The notes beneath the pieces are model-generated. The model made no database searches and was not told the origin of the DNA. It was given only the letters and a program-made list of their open reading frames with translations. From Roseobacter fucihabitans (GTDB lineage: Bacteria > Pseudomonadota > Alphaproteobacteria > Rhodobacterales > Rhodobacteraceae), in NCBI RefSeq assembly GCF_014337925.2, contig NZ_CP143423.1:1332501-1396500 (forward strand): 64,000 nucleotides of DNA, in the 5' to 3' direction. Each line of letters starts with the position of its first letter. Positions within the stretch are counted from its first letter, which is position 1. Shown here piece by piece: positions 27,368 through 35,684 of this stretch. The position numbers were made by a program, and so were the translations under genes.

Positions 27368-28621
27368 GTGCTCGAAGTACTCATCATCGGAGCAGGCGCT
27401 GCGGGGCTTTCAGCGGCACGTCAACTGCAAAAAAAGGGTGTGTCCTTCAAGATCATTGAGGCATCCTACAGAGTTGGCGGACGTGCCTGGACTGATCAGC
27501 AGATGCTGGGCGTCCCTGTAGACATGGGCTGTTCCTGGGTATCCGGCGCGGACAAGAACTCACTGACTAAAGTTGGTCGAAACGCTGGCCTGACGATGGT
27601 GGATCACACAAACGCATCAGAGGCCCTCTATGTTGGCGACCGCCGTGCAACAGATGCGGAATGGGATCAATTCGAAAAAGCGCGCCGCAAGATCGACAAG
27701 AGGCTTTCGAAAGCGGGAAAAAAGGGCAGCGCATTGCCTGCTTCCGCTGTGATCTCCAAGGACCTGCCTTTCTCTGCAACGGCACAATCATGGCTGGGTC
27801 CGATGGATTACGGGGTCGACTTTAAGGATCTTTCAACCTTGGACCATTGGGAACAGACCGATGATCAGCCAAGCTATCTGGTCAAAGAGGGTTTCGGCAC
27901 CCTTGTCGCGACCCTTGCGGACGGGCTGGACGTATCACTCAACACGAAAGTCTCCCGCATCGATTGGAGCGGCGATGGCGTTGAGGTAGAGACATCGCAA
28001 GGCACGCTGCGCGCAGCACGGGTATTGATCACCGTGTCCACGGGCGTGTTGGCCTCGGGCGACATCACGTTTCACCCAGCCCTGCCGGTAGAAAAACAGG
28101 AAGCCATTCAAAACGTGCCCATGGGGTTGCTGGTCAAAGTGCCGCTTCTTTTTGACGGCGCACGCATGGGGTTCTCCGAAGGGGAATGGGTCACATATAA
28201 GGTGGATGAGGATCAGGCGGGAAAGGCTTGCTATTTCATCGCTTGGCCCTGCGGGCACGATTATCTGTTCGGCAATATTGGCGCCGATCTGGGATGGGAG
28301 CTTTCCCGGGCGGGCTCGGATGCAGCTGTGGATTATGCGATGGGAGCATTGACGTCGATGCTGGGGAATGACGTGCGCAAACACTTTGTTCAGGGCATTA
28401 TGACGGACTGGGCGGTCAATCCGTTGACGTATGGTGCCTATTCCGTTCAGCGCCCCGGTACGACGGGCGCGCGTAAGGCACTGGGCAGGTCCGTTGCAGA
28501 TCGCATTTTCTTTGCGGGCGAAGCGGTTGGTGGCGCGCGCGCGGCACTTGCCAACGGAGCCTATGACAGCGGCAAGAAAGTGGCCAAGAAGATTGCGAAG
28601 AAGGCGCTCGCCGCGCGGTAG
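27368..28621 (+). CDS. Flavin-containing amine oxidase
   Basis: 417 residues with a GTG start preceded by AAAGGA. The FAD-binding Rossmann is at the very N-terminus (VLIIGAGAAGLSAARQLQ), followed by SYRVGGRAWTD, the substrate-domain strand TVSTGVLASGDITFHPALP and the C-terminal FAD contact RIFFAGEAVGGARAALANGA. This is the monoamine/polyamine oxidase layout without an export signal, so it is cytoplasmic. It is a paralogue of the gene at 34299, which carries a Tat signal. The nearby polyamine-type transporter and aldehyde dehydrogenase suggest oxidation of an imported amine to an aldehyde. Confidence 0.9.
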   Translation: MLEVLIIGAGAAGLSAARQLQKKGVSFKIIEASYRVGGRAWTDQQMLGVPVDMGCSWVSGADKNSLTKVGRNAGLTMVDHTNASEALYVGDRRATDAEWDQFEKARRKIDKRLSKAGKKGSALPASAVISKDLPFSATAQSWLGPMDYGVDFKDLSTLDHWEQTDDQPSYLVKEGFGTLVATLADGLDVSLNTKVSRIDWSGDGVEVETSQGTLRAARVLITVSTGVLASGDITFHPALPVEKQEAIQNVPMGLLVKVPLLFDGARMGFSEGEWVTYKVDEDQAGKACYFIAWPCGHDYLFGNIGADLGWELSRAGSDAAVDYAMGALTSMLGNDVRKHFVQGIMTDWAVNPLTYGAYSVQRPGTTGARKALGRSVADRIFFAGEAVGGARAALANGAYDSGKKVAKKIAKKALAAR

Positions 28622-28635
28622 CCTGCGGTGAGGAC

Positions 28636-29370
28636 CTAAAGATAGGATCGGTATTGCGCCTCGATCCAAGTCGTGCCCGACGCGATGTGCCAATCTGCGC
28701 GGTCGGCAGCGTTCACAAGACAGCTTTGCATGGGTCCAAAGATTTCAGCGCCAATGCGTACCTCTCCGGCAAGAACAGTAATAAGGCGCTGGCTTGCGCT
28801 CGGGAGCGGGCCTTGCAAGGTCTGCGAAAAGCTGCGGCGCAGGACCTGCATCCGCCCGTCGGCCGAATGAAAGACACACTGTGCGCTGGCCACGGCGTCA
28901 CCTGCGGAGGCGTCCGTTTGCAAGGCAGGTTTTGTCACCCGCACCAGTGACGGGTTCTGCGATGTCTCGCGACCGTCGGTCTCAACGATCATGAATATCT
29001 TTCTCACGTCACAGGGCATTTTCCACTGACAGTCCAGACCTTGAGGCAGAACAAACGCCTCGCCTGCATTGATCGTCACGTCGGTGCCATCCGGCAGCGC
29101 CATCACGACCTGCCCTTCGAGCAGCAGCATGTATTCGTCAACTGGATACGGGCCAGGTGCGTCATCAAACGCAGTGCAATGCCAGACGCCAGCGGAATAT
29201 CCGCGCGCTTCGTTTTCATCATAGAGATGCCCGGACTGCACCGGCTCACCCGCCGCAAGTGTTGCAGGATCCATCGCTTCCCACGCTGAAAGCCCCACAC
29301 CATCAACCCCGTTTGGCATGATTCGGTGCACGGTAGGTATTGCCGCCACTTTTTTTAGCGCCTCAGTCAT
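28636..29370 (-). CDS. Bicupin protein, (S)-ureidoglycine-aminohydrolase/RmlC-like fold
   Basis: 244 residues from ATG 29370, chosen because GGAAAGGAAG lies just upstream; TTG 29376 is less likely. Two cupin domains are visible. The first has the metal-type stretch PYPVDEYMLLLEGQVVMALP and GEAFVLPQGLDCQWKMP. The second, around residue 160-244, has RLITVLAGEVRIGAEIF and a terminal TTWIEAQYRSYL. The domain pattern is like small bicupins that bind a metal or act as enzymes or sensors in amine and sugar catabolism. It is convergent with the amine oxidase and divergent from the transporter operon, so it may share the operon's control. Confidence 0.72.
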   Translation of the reverse strand: MTEALKKVAAIPTVHRIMPNGVDGVGLSAWEAMDPATLAAGEPVQSGHLYDENEARGYSAGVWHCTAFDDAPGPYPVDEYMLLLEGQVVMALPDGTDVTINAGEAFVLPQGLDCQWKMPCDVRKIFMIVETDGRETSQNPSLVRVTKPALQTDASAGDAVASAQCVFHSADGRMQVLRRSFSQTLQGPLPSASQRLITVLAGEVRIGAEIFGPMQSCLVNAADRADWHIASGTTWIEAQYRSYL

Positions 29371-29468
29371 CACCAACTTCCTTTCCCTAAATCATTCAAT
29401 TCGAACAACAAAACTTGCAAGCGTTGGACAGAAGCCCATTGTTCGTCCGCTTCGCGCTCTAAAAACCC

Positions 29469-29500
29469 TTGACGTGGGGTGAGTGTCAACCAATTAATGA
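29469..29500 (+). promoter_or_regulatory. Candidate sigma-70 promoter of the amine-uptake operon
   Basis: TTGACG at 29469-29474 and AATTAA at 29492-29497, 17 bp apart, stand about 100 bp before the binding-protein start. They are the only good -35/-10 pair seen in this gap. Confidence 0.4.
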
Positions 29501-29501
29501 A

Positions 29502-29515
29502 TGAATAAGTATTCA
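29502..29515. promoter_or_regulatory. Candidate operator palindrome (TGAATAAGTATTCA)
   Basis: Six-base perfect arms with a two-base centre, directly downstream of the predicted -10. Its position would let a TetR-type repressor, such as the BetI-like protein encoded at 33652, block transcription of the transporter operon. Confidence 0.45.
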
Positions 29516-29595
29516 GTCGATGCGGATGAATTTCGTATGACGCAGTAAAAACAAAAATCGGTCAATGGCGACATCCCGACAGAGGAGAAAATGAA

Positions 29596-30720
29596 ATGGA
29601 CATCATCGACAACCTGAACGCGGTGAAACGGGGAAAACTATCCCGGCGCGCCTTTAACCGTTCGCTTCTGGCGGCAGGCGTTGGCCTTTTCAGCGCGCCA
29701 TTGCTCCCTCGCAAGGCACTGGCGGCGGAAGGGGATCATCCTACCTTTTTTACCTGGGGCGGGTTTGACATTGGTGAGCTTTACCAGCCCTATGAAGCGG
29801 CAAACGGTGCGCTTCCGAATTTCTCAATTTTCGGCGGCACCGAAGAGGCCCTTACCAAGATGCGTGGCGGTTTTGTGGTGGACGCCGCACATCCTTGCAA
29901 CGTCGGTCTCAAGCGCTGGGTGGACAGCGGGTTGTTCCAGCCTGTGGACACATCCCGCCTTGCCAACTGGGGCGATGTGATGCCCGAGCTGGTTGCGATG
30001 CAAGGCAATGACAACGGTGCGGGATCGCCTTGGATGGTGCCCTTTGACTGGGGCGGCACGTCGATCACATACCGCACAGATATTTTCGAGCTTGAGGGCG
30101 AGGAAAGCTGGGACATGCTGTGGGATGAACGGTATGCCGGACGGCTTGGTTCACTTGCCTCAGGCGGGGATGCCTGGTGGTGCGGGGCCATCAAGGCGGG
30201 TGTCGATTTCAAAGACATCGCGACTGACATGGCGTTCGAAAAGATCGCAGCAGAGCTGCGCGCGCAGCGTCCGTTGATCCGGGTTTATACAGACGATACC
30301 ACGACGCTGGAACAGGCGCTTGCCTCGGGCGAGATGGCCGCTGCAATGACATGGAACAGTTCTGCCGTCCTGCTGCAATCCGAAGAGGTGCCTGTCAAGT
30401 TTGCCAAACCGAAAGAAGGACAGCTGACCTGGGTTTGCGGCATCATGATCCACAAGGATGCGCCGAACCTCGAAAAGACCTATGAGATGATTGATGCCAT
30501 GCTCAGCGTGGAAACCGGCAAGTTCATGATCAACGACTATGGCTACGGTCACTCAAACCTTAAAGCGTTTGACGAATTCGATGAGGACACGCTCAAGTCG
30601 CTCGGCTTAAGCAAGAACCCTGCAGCTATCCTTGATGAGGGGCACTTCATGATCCCGCAGTCGCAGGACTGGGAAAGCCGCATGAACGAGACGTTTGAGT
30701 TGGTCAAAGCAGGCTTCTAA
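29596..30720 (+). CDS. ABC transporter substrate-binding protein, polyamine (PotD) type
   Basis: 374 residues. The N-terminus has a twin-arginine-like export signal (LSRRAFNRSLLAAGVGLFSA, then ALAAEG). The mature part follows the PotD/PotF layout: FFTWGGFDIGEL, AHPCNVGLKRWVDSGLFQPV, VPFDWGGTSITYRTDIF, AAMTWNSSAVLLQ. It is periplasmic and captures a cationic amine-like solute for the two permeases that follow. The specificity is unknown; a polyamine, opine or methylated amine would fit the enzymes downstream. A stable hairpin separates it from the permease genes and would favour higher expression of this protein. Confidence 0.88.
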   Translation: MDIIDNLNAVKRGKLSRRAFNRSLLAAGVGLFSAPLLPRKALAAEGDHPTFFTWGGFDIGELYQPYEAANGALPNFSIFGGTEEALTKMRGGFVVDAAHPCNVGLKRWVDSGLFQPVDTSRLANWGDVMPELVAMQGNDNGAGSPWMVPFDWGGTSITYRTDIFELEGEESWDMLWDERYAGRLGSLASGGDAWWCGAIKAGVDFKDIATDMAFEKIAAELRAQRPLIRVYTDDTTTLEQALASGEMAAAMTWNSSAVLLQSEEVPVKFAKPKEGQLTWVCGIMIHKDAPNLEKTYEMIDAMLSVETGKFMINDYGYGHSNLKAFDEFDEDTLKSLGLSKNPAAILDEGHFMIPQSQDWESRMNETFELVKAGF

Positions 30721-30734
30721 GGAGCCAAGCGCGA

Positions 30735-30758
30735 GCGCCCTGCAGAGTTGCGGGGCGC
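30735..30758 (+). terminator. Intra-operon hairpin after the binding-protein gene
   Basis: GCGCCCTGCA-gagt-TGCGGGGCGC forms a ten-base-pair stem with one G-T wobble and a four-base loop. No T-run follows, so it is more likely an mRNA-stabilising or attenuating hairpin than a full terminator. Confidence 0.6.
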
Positions 30759-30785
30759 AAGCACAAGGGATCAAAGGAGCGACAC

Positions 30786-31718
30786 ATGAGCGACGCGGCC
30801 AGCACCGGCACTGCGACTTCATCAGGCAAGCCAAGGGCCAGCACAGGCTTTGCGGCGTTGTTTCATCGTAGCCCGACGCTGCGTGGCTATCTAATGTTGT
30901 CTCCGGCCCTGGTGATCATGGTCATCGGCGTGTTGCTGCCTTTTCTCATTCTCGTTGTGATGAGCTTTTGGACCCGCGAGGGGTTCGGTTTTGATACTAC
31001 GATCACCGCTGCCAACTATGCGCGCGCCGCAAGCGAGCCAATATTCGGTGTGTTCCTCATACGCTCCTTTTGGGTGTCTGGCATTGCGACGATCGTGACT
31101 GTGCTGCTGTGCTATCCGATGGCGTACTACGTCGCGTTCCATGTCCACCGCCACAAGATGCTGTGGATCATCCTGATGACGCTCCCTTTCTGGACCAGCT
31201 ATCTGCTGCGCGTTTTCGCGTGGAAGGTGATCTTGGGCTATGAGGGCGTGATCAATTCATCTTTGATGACCGCAGGACTGATCGAGGCACCGCTGGAGTT
31301 TCTGCTCTATAGCCAAACGGCGGTGATCATCGCCCTTGCGCATGCATGGGCAGCGTTTGCCATACTGCCGCTTTATGTTTCGCTTGAGAAAATTGACCGA
31401 TCGCTGCTGGAGGCTGCCGCAGATCTGGGCGATGGCCCGGTCAAAAGGTTCCTGCGTATTACGCTCCCGCTGTCCCTGCCGGGGATCATTTCGGCAACTT
31501 TCCTGATCTTCATCCCCACAACGGGCGACTATATCACGCCAGCTTTGTTGGGCGGCCCCGATGGCGCCATGATCGGCAACCTTATTCAACTGCAGTTCGG
31601 GGCTGTGAACAACTGGCCCATGGGGGCCACGCTCTCGATCGTCCTGATGCTGTGGATCGCTGCGGTGGCGTTGGTATTCATCTTCGTCACCCGCAAGTCG
31701 AAGGAGAGCCTGATATGA
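30786..31718 (+). CDS. ABC transporter permease (PotB type)
   Basis: 310 residues, six predicted membrane helices beginning with YLMLSPALVIMVIGVLLPFL. The EAA loop LLEAAADLGDGPVKRFLRIT, which docks on the ATPase, lies near residue 215. It forms the inner-membrane channel with the next gene, which it overlaps by ATGA. The N-terminal 35 residues are polar, as in many PotB/PotH proteins. Confidence 0.92.
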   Translation: MSDAASTGTATSSGKPRASTGFAALFHRSPTLRGYLMLSPALVIMVIGVLLPFLILVVMSFWTREGFGFDTTITAANYARAASEPIFGVFLIRSFWVSGIATIVTVLLCYPMAYYVAFHVHRHKMLWIILMTLPFWTSYLLRVFAWKVILGYEGVINSSLMTAGLIEAPLEFLLYSQTAVIIALAHAWAAFAILPLYVSLEKIDRSLLEAAADLGDGPVKRFLRITLPLSLPGIISATFLIFIPTTGDYITPALLGGPDGAMIGNLIQLQFGAVNNWPMGATLSIVLMLWIAAVALVFIFVTRKSKESLI

Positions 31719-32530
31719 GCGATGTCTCCTACATCAAGCGACCCAATCGGGTGCTGACGGTCTATGCCTATATCTTCCTGGTCGTGCTCTACATCCCGAT
31801 CCTGTCGATCCCGCTGTTTGCATTTAACGACTCGATCTATGTGCGTTTCCCGCTGCAAGGTTTCACGACCCAGTGGTTCGGCCAGCTTTGGGCACGCGAG
31901 TCGCTGTGGGACGCTTTGGGCAACAGCCTGCGTGTGGGCATTTGCGTCGCAGTCATCTCCACCATGCTGGGGGTCCTCGCGGCGCGCGCCATAACGCGGT
32001 CGCGTCTGCCGGGGCAAAACGCAATTGTTGCCTTTGTGATGCTGCCTATCGTGATGCCGGGCATCATCTTTGGCGTGGCGCTTCTTGTCCTGCTCAGCCG
32101 TCTCGGCATCCCCTTGTCGCTCTATACCGTCGGCCTCGGTCACCTCGTCGTCTGCCTGCCCTTTGCGATCGCAACACTCCTGCCACGGTTTGAGGGGTTC
32201 GACAAATCGATGGAAGAGGCCTCCGCCGATCTAGGCGAAAACGGATGGTACACCTTCTGGCGCGTGACCTTTCCGATCGTTTTGCCCGGTGTCGTCGCCA
32301 GCCTGTTGCTGACCTTCACCATCTCGTTCGACGAAGTGATCATGGCCTTTTTCCTCACCGGTACCGAACCAACCTTGCCGATGTACATTTGGTCACAGCT
32401 GCGTTTCCCGCGCGAGTTTCCGTCCGTGCTCGCTCTATCTACCATCATTCTCTTGGTGTCGTTCATCCTTGTTTTTGTCGCTCTTTGGATCAGTCGAGTG
32501 GGACTGAACAAAGACGCCGGAAAACTCTAA
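31715..32530 (+). CDS. ABC transporter permease (PotC type)
   Basis: 271 residues from ATG 31715, which overlaps the stop of the first permease. Six membrane helices; the EAA loop MEEASADLGENGWYTFWRVT is near residue 165. Partner of the PotB-like permease in the amine importer. An upstream in-frame start would lie inside the previous gene and is unlikely. Confidence 0.92.
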   Translation: MSDVSYIKRPNRVLTVYAYIFLVVLYIPILSIPLFAFNDSIYVRFPLQGFTTQWFGQLWARESLWDALGNSLRVGICVAVISTMLGVLAARAITRSRLPGQNAIVAFVMLPIVMPGIIFGVALLVLLSRLGIPLSLYTVGLGHLVVCLPFAIATLLPRFEGFDKSMEEASADLGENGWYTFWRVTFPIVLPGVVASLLLTFTISFDEVIMAFFLTGTEPTLPMYIWSQLRFPREFPSVLALSTIILLVSFILVFVALWISRVGLNKDAGKL

Positions 32531-32547
32531 ACAGGAGCCATTGATCT

Positions 32548-33642
32548 ATGACTGCAGCTCAAAGCTACATCACGATCCGAAATGTCGGCAAAAATTTCGG
32601 TGACTTCGAGGCCATCGAAAGCATCACGATGGACATCCGCGAAGGGGAGTTCTTTTCCCTTCTGGGCGCATCGGGATGCGGCAAGACGACCTTGCTGCGC
32701 ATGCTGGGAGGTTTCGAGACACCGACGCGTGGCGAAATCCTGATCGACGGGCAGGCCATGAACGATGTGCCCCCGTTTGAACGGCCCGTGAACATGGTCT
32801 TTCAAAACTACGCCATTTTTCCCCACATGAATGTGCGCGACAACATCGGCTATGGGCTGCGCAAACTGAAACTGAGCCGGACGCAGCGCAATGACATGGT
32901 CGAGGAAATGCTGGATCTGGTCCAGCTTGGCGGTTACGGCGACCGCAAGTCTGACGAGCTTTCAGGCGGTCAACGTCAACGGATCGCGTTGGCCCGCGCA
33001 CTGATCCTCAAGCCCAAAGTGCTGCTGCTAGATGAGCCCTTGGGCGCGCTTGACAAACAGCTGCGCGAGCAGATGCAGATCGAACTGCGCCGCCTGCAAC
33101 GGACCATCGGCATTACCTTTGTCTTCGTCACCCACGATCAGGAGGAGGCGCTGACGCTCTCTGATCGCATCGCGGTGATGTCAGGCGGACAGGTGTTGCA
33201 AGTCGATACGCCCGACGGTCTGTACGAACGCCCGCGCACCCGCCAAGTAGCAAGTTTCATCGGCACCATGAATTTTCTCGAGGGCAAAGTGCTTTCCCGG
33301 GTGAACGGCCATGCAACGCTGGGCTTATCTGCACTGGGGGAGATCATAATGGATGCACCGTTGCCAGGCCTGAGCGCAGGCCAATCCGTGCCACTTGCCA
33401 TCCGGCCTGAGAAAATCGAGTTGCTCAAAGAACCAAGCGAAGGGGCCGTGCAAGGTGCTCTGGAGCTCAAGACCTATCACGGCGAACGGTCCTATTATCA
33501 GGTGCGCGTTGAAGGACATGATGAACTGTTTTCCGTTTCCACCCAGAACGCGGGCCGGGCAAAGTTGCGCGCCCTAGAAGAAGGTGCGCCAGTGTGGATG
33601 AAGTGGCACGATGATGCGTTCATCGTATTGGACAAAGATTGA
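32548..33642 (+). CDS. ABC transporter ATP-binding protein (PotA type)
   Basis: 364 residues. Walker A LLGASGCGKTTLLRML, signature LSGGQRQRIALARAL, Walker B VLLLDEPLGALD and the H-loop VFVTHDQEEAL are all normal. A C-terminal TOBE domain (about 280-364) follows, as in PotA. It powers the two permeases just upstream, completing the order binding protein, permease, permease, ATPase. The RBS is AGGAGCC. Confidence 0.94.
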   Translation: MTAAQSYITIRNVGKNFGDFEAIESITMDIREGEFFSLLGASGCGKTTLLRMLGGFETPTRGEILIDGQAMNDVPPFERPVNMVFQNYAIFPHMNVRDNIGYGLRKLKLSRTQRNDMVEEMLDLVQLGGYGDRKSDELSGGQRQRIALARALILKPKVLLLDEPLGALDKQLREQMQIELRRLQRTIGITFVFVTHDQEEALTLSDRIAVMSGGQVLQVDTPDGLYERPRTRQVASFIGTMNFLEGKVLSRVNGHATLGLSALGEIIMDAPLPGLSAGQSVPLAIRPEKIELLKEPSEGAVQGALELKTYHGERSYYQVRVEGHDELFSVSTQNAGRAKLRALEEGAPVWMKWHDDAFIVLDKD

Positions 33643-33651
33643 GAACAGACC

Positions 33652-34302
33652 ATGGACGGAAACACAGATATCACATCGCGCCGGTTTGCCCCAAAAGAGG
33701 TACGCAAGCAGCAGCTGATTGACGCCACGCTCGCGGTGATCGCCGAAAAAGGGGTCTCTGGCACGACGACAACCCTGGTCACAAAGAAGGCCGGTCTGTC
33801 AGCAGGGCTCGTCAACTTGCATTTTGAGAACAAGGATAACCTCCTGAAGGCCACGCTTGAACATCTCGCGGTTGAACTGCGCGACTGCTGGCAAGCGGTG
33901 CACGAAGATACAACGCTTTCCCCCGCCGACAAGCTTTGGGGCATCATTCAGGCCTGTTTCCACCCCGAGGTCTGCACCATTGACAAAGTCCGGGTCTGGT
34001 TCGCCTTCTTCGGAGAGGCACCTTACCGCGCTTTTTACCGCGAGATGGTCAGCGGCTTTGACGATGAACGGGGTGATGCCATGGCCGCCTTGATTGTTCA
34101 GCTTGGCCAATCCGAAGACGATGCAGAGCGGACGTCAGACGCCATTGAATGTCTTGCTGATGGGTTGTGGCTCAATATGATGCTTTACCCCGACTGGTAC
34201 GGTCTGGACAGCAGCCGAGCGCAGATCTGGAACTTCCTGTCGCTGCAGTTCCCCGCGCATTTCGGCGGGCCCGTTCCACAAGACCCGACAGGTGCTGCAT
34301 GA
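33652..34302 (+). CDS. TetR family regulator, BetI-like
   Basis: 216 residues with the BetI-type N-terminus EVRKQQLIDATLAVIAEKGV and the HTH region TLVTKKAGLSAGLVNLHFEN, plus a BetI-like C-terminal domain (WFAFFGEAPYRAFYREM). BetI family members repress choline/betaine or other methylated-amine genes and are released by the substrate. It stands inside the operon, ten bases after the ATPase, and overlaps the next gene by ATGA, so it is probably an autoregulated repressor acting at the palindrome upstream of the binding-protein gene. Confidence 0.88.
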   Translation: MDGNTDITSRRFAPKEVRKQQLIDATLAVIAEKGVSGTTTTLVTKKAGLSAGLVNLHFENKDNLLKATLEHLAVELRDCWQAVHEDTTLSPADKLWGIIQACFHPEVCTIDKVRVWFAFFGEAPYRAFYREMVSGFDDERGDAMAALIVQLGQSEDDAERTSDAIECLADGLWLNMMLYPDWYGLDSSRAQIWNFLSLQFPAHFGGPVPQDPTGAA

Positions 34303-35684
34303 CCCAATTCCCTTTATCCCGGAGGACTTTCATGGCTGGTGTTCTTTCAACTGCCGCCCTTCCGACAGGCGCAAAATCGCTTCCCACCAATCCCGATGTC
34401 GTGATCATCGGTGCAGGCTCCGCCGGGATTGGCGCGGCGCGGCGATTGATGGCGGAAGGCCGCAGTGTTCTGGTGATTGAGGCTGCAAACCGGATTGGCG
34501 GTCGCGCGTTTACGGATACCGACACCTTTGGTGTGCCCTATGATCAGGGCTGTGCCTGGCTGCAGGGACCAAGGTCAATCCCGCATGTGGATGTGATTGA
34601 TCGGATGGGCTTTACCAAGGTCAATCACAACCTCGCGGATGAGGCGTTCTACGTAGATGGCCGCCTCGCGAACTTTGATGAGAAATCGGCATATGAGCGG
34701 GCGCAATCTGCCCTCTACGATGACATTTGGGGCAAAGGCGATGTGGCCGCCGCTGACGTGATCCGCGACCGCCGCTTCATGCCGGCTGCCCTTACGTGGA
34801 CCACCATGGGGCACGCGGTGGACATGGATGCGCTGTCGACTGCAGATGTGAACGCCTATGCCGAATACGAGGTCAACTATCTTGTCAAAGAGGGCTTAGG
34901 CAGCATCGTTCAGGAACTGGGCCGCGACATCCCGGTCAAGCTGAACTGTGCCGCCAACGCTATTGATTGGAGCGGTGAAGGTGTCACAGTGGAGACCACC
35001 GATGGCGCCATAAAGGCGGCGGCTTGTATCGTGACAGTTTCCACGGGCGTGCTGGCGTCCGGCGCGATCCGGTTTACTCCGGACCTGCCCGTCGAAAAGC
35101 AAGAGGCCGTTTCGGACGTGCCTATGGGCCTTTTCACCAAGATCGCGCTGCAATTCGATGGCGAACGCTTTGGCCTAACGGACAACAACTGGCTGAGCTA
35201 TGACGTACCGAAAGAGCAAACGGGTCAGGGCTGCTACTTTGTTACGTGGCCCACCGGCACCGACCTTGCCGTTGGCATGCTGGGCGGTGACCACGCCTGG
35301 GACGTAACCAGCAAAGGCGCAGACGTCGCCATTGATCTCGCACTTGAGACCTTTGCCGGCCTTGTTGGCAATGATGCGCGCAAACATTTCATCAAAGGCC
35401 ACATGAGCGATTGGCACACCAATCCCCACACCCTCGGGGCCTATTCAGCTGCGCGCCCCGGACGCTTTGCCGCCCGTGATGCGCTCAAAGCCCCACTGGG
35501 CCGCCGCGTGTTCTTTGCAGGCGAAGCGGTTGCTGTCCCGCTGGCAGGCCTGTGCTCGGGCGCACATCTGAGCGGTGAGGCGACGGCGGACGTCGTGCAT
35601 GCAGTTCTCAGTGTCGATGGCGGCTGCGGCTCCTGCGACGCGCGGGGGCAAGCGAAACAAAAGCTGCAAGAGGTATCCGAATGA
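34299..35684 (+). CDS. Flavin amine oxidase with Tat signal
   Basis: 461 residues from ATG 34299 (ATGA overlap with the regulator). A twin-arginine signal opens the protein (PLSRRTFMAGVLSTAALP), so it is likely exported folded with its FAD. Rossmann VVIIGAGSAGIGAARRLMAE, then RIGGRAFTDTDTFGV, TVSTGVLASGAIRF and the C-terminal FAD motif RVFFAGEAVAVPLAGL. It is a paralogue of the cytoplasmic oxidase at 27368. The very C-terminus GGCGSCDARGQAKQ is an unusual Cys-containing tail. Periplasmic oxidation of the amine before or instead of uptake is implied. Confidence 0.88.
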   Translation: MTQFPLSRRTFMAGVLSTAALPTGAKSLPTNPDVVIIGAGSAGIGAARRLMAEGRSVLVIEAANRIGGRAFTDTDTFGVPYDQGCAWLQGPRSIPHVDVIDRMGFTKVNHNLADEAFYVDGRLANFDEKSAYERAQSALYDDIWGKGDVAAADVIRDRRFMPAALTWTTMGHAVDMDALSTADVNAYAEYEVNYLVKEGLGSIVQELGRDIPVKLNCAANAIDWSGEGVTVETTDGAIKAAACIVTVSTGVLASGAIRFTPDLPVEKQEAVSDVPMGLFTKIALQFDGERFGLTDNNWLSYDVPKEQTGQGCYFVTWPTGTDLAVGMLGGDHAWDVTSKGADVAIDLALETFAGLVGNDARKHFIKGHMSDWHTNPHTLGAYSAARPGRFAARDALKAPLGRRVFFAGEAVAVPLAGLCSGAHLSGEATADVVHAVLSVDGGCGSCDARGQAKQKLQEVSE

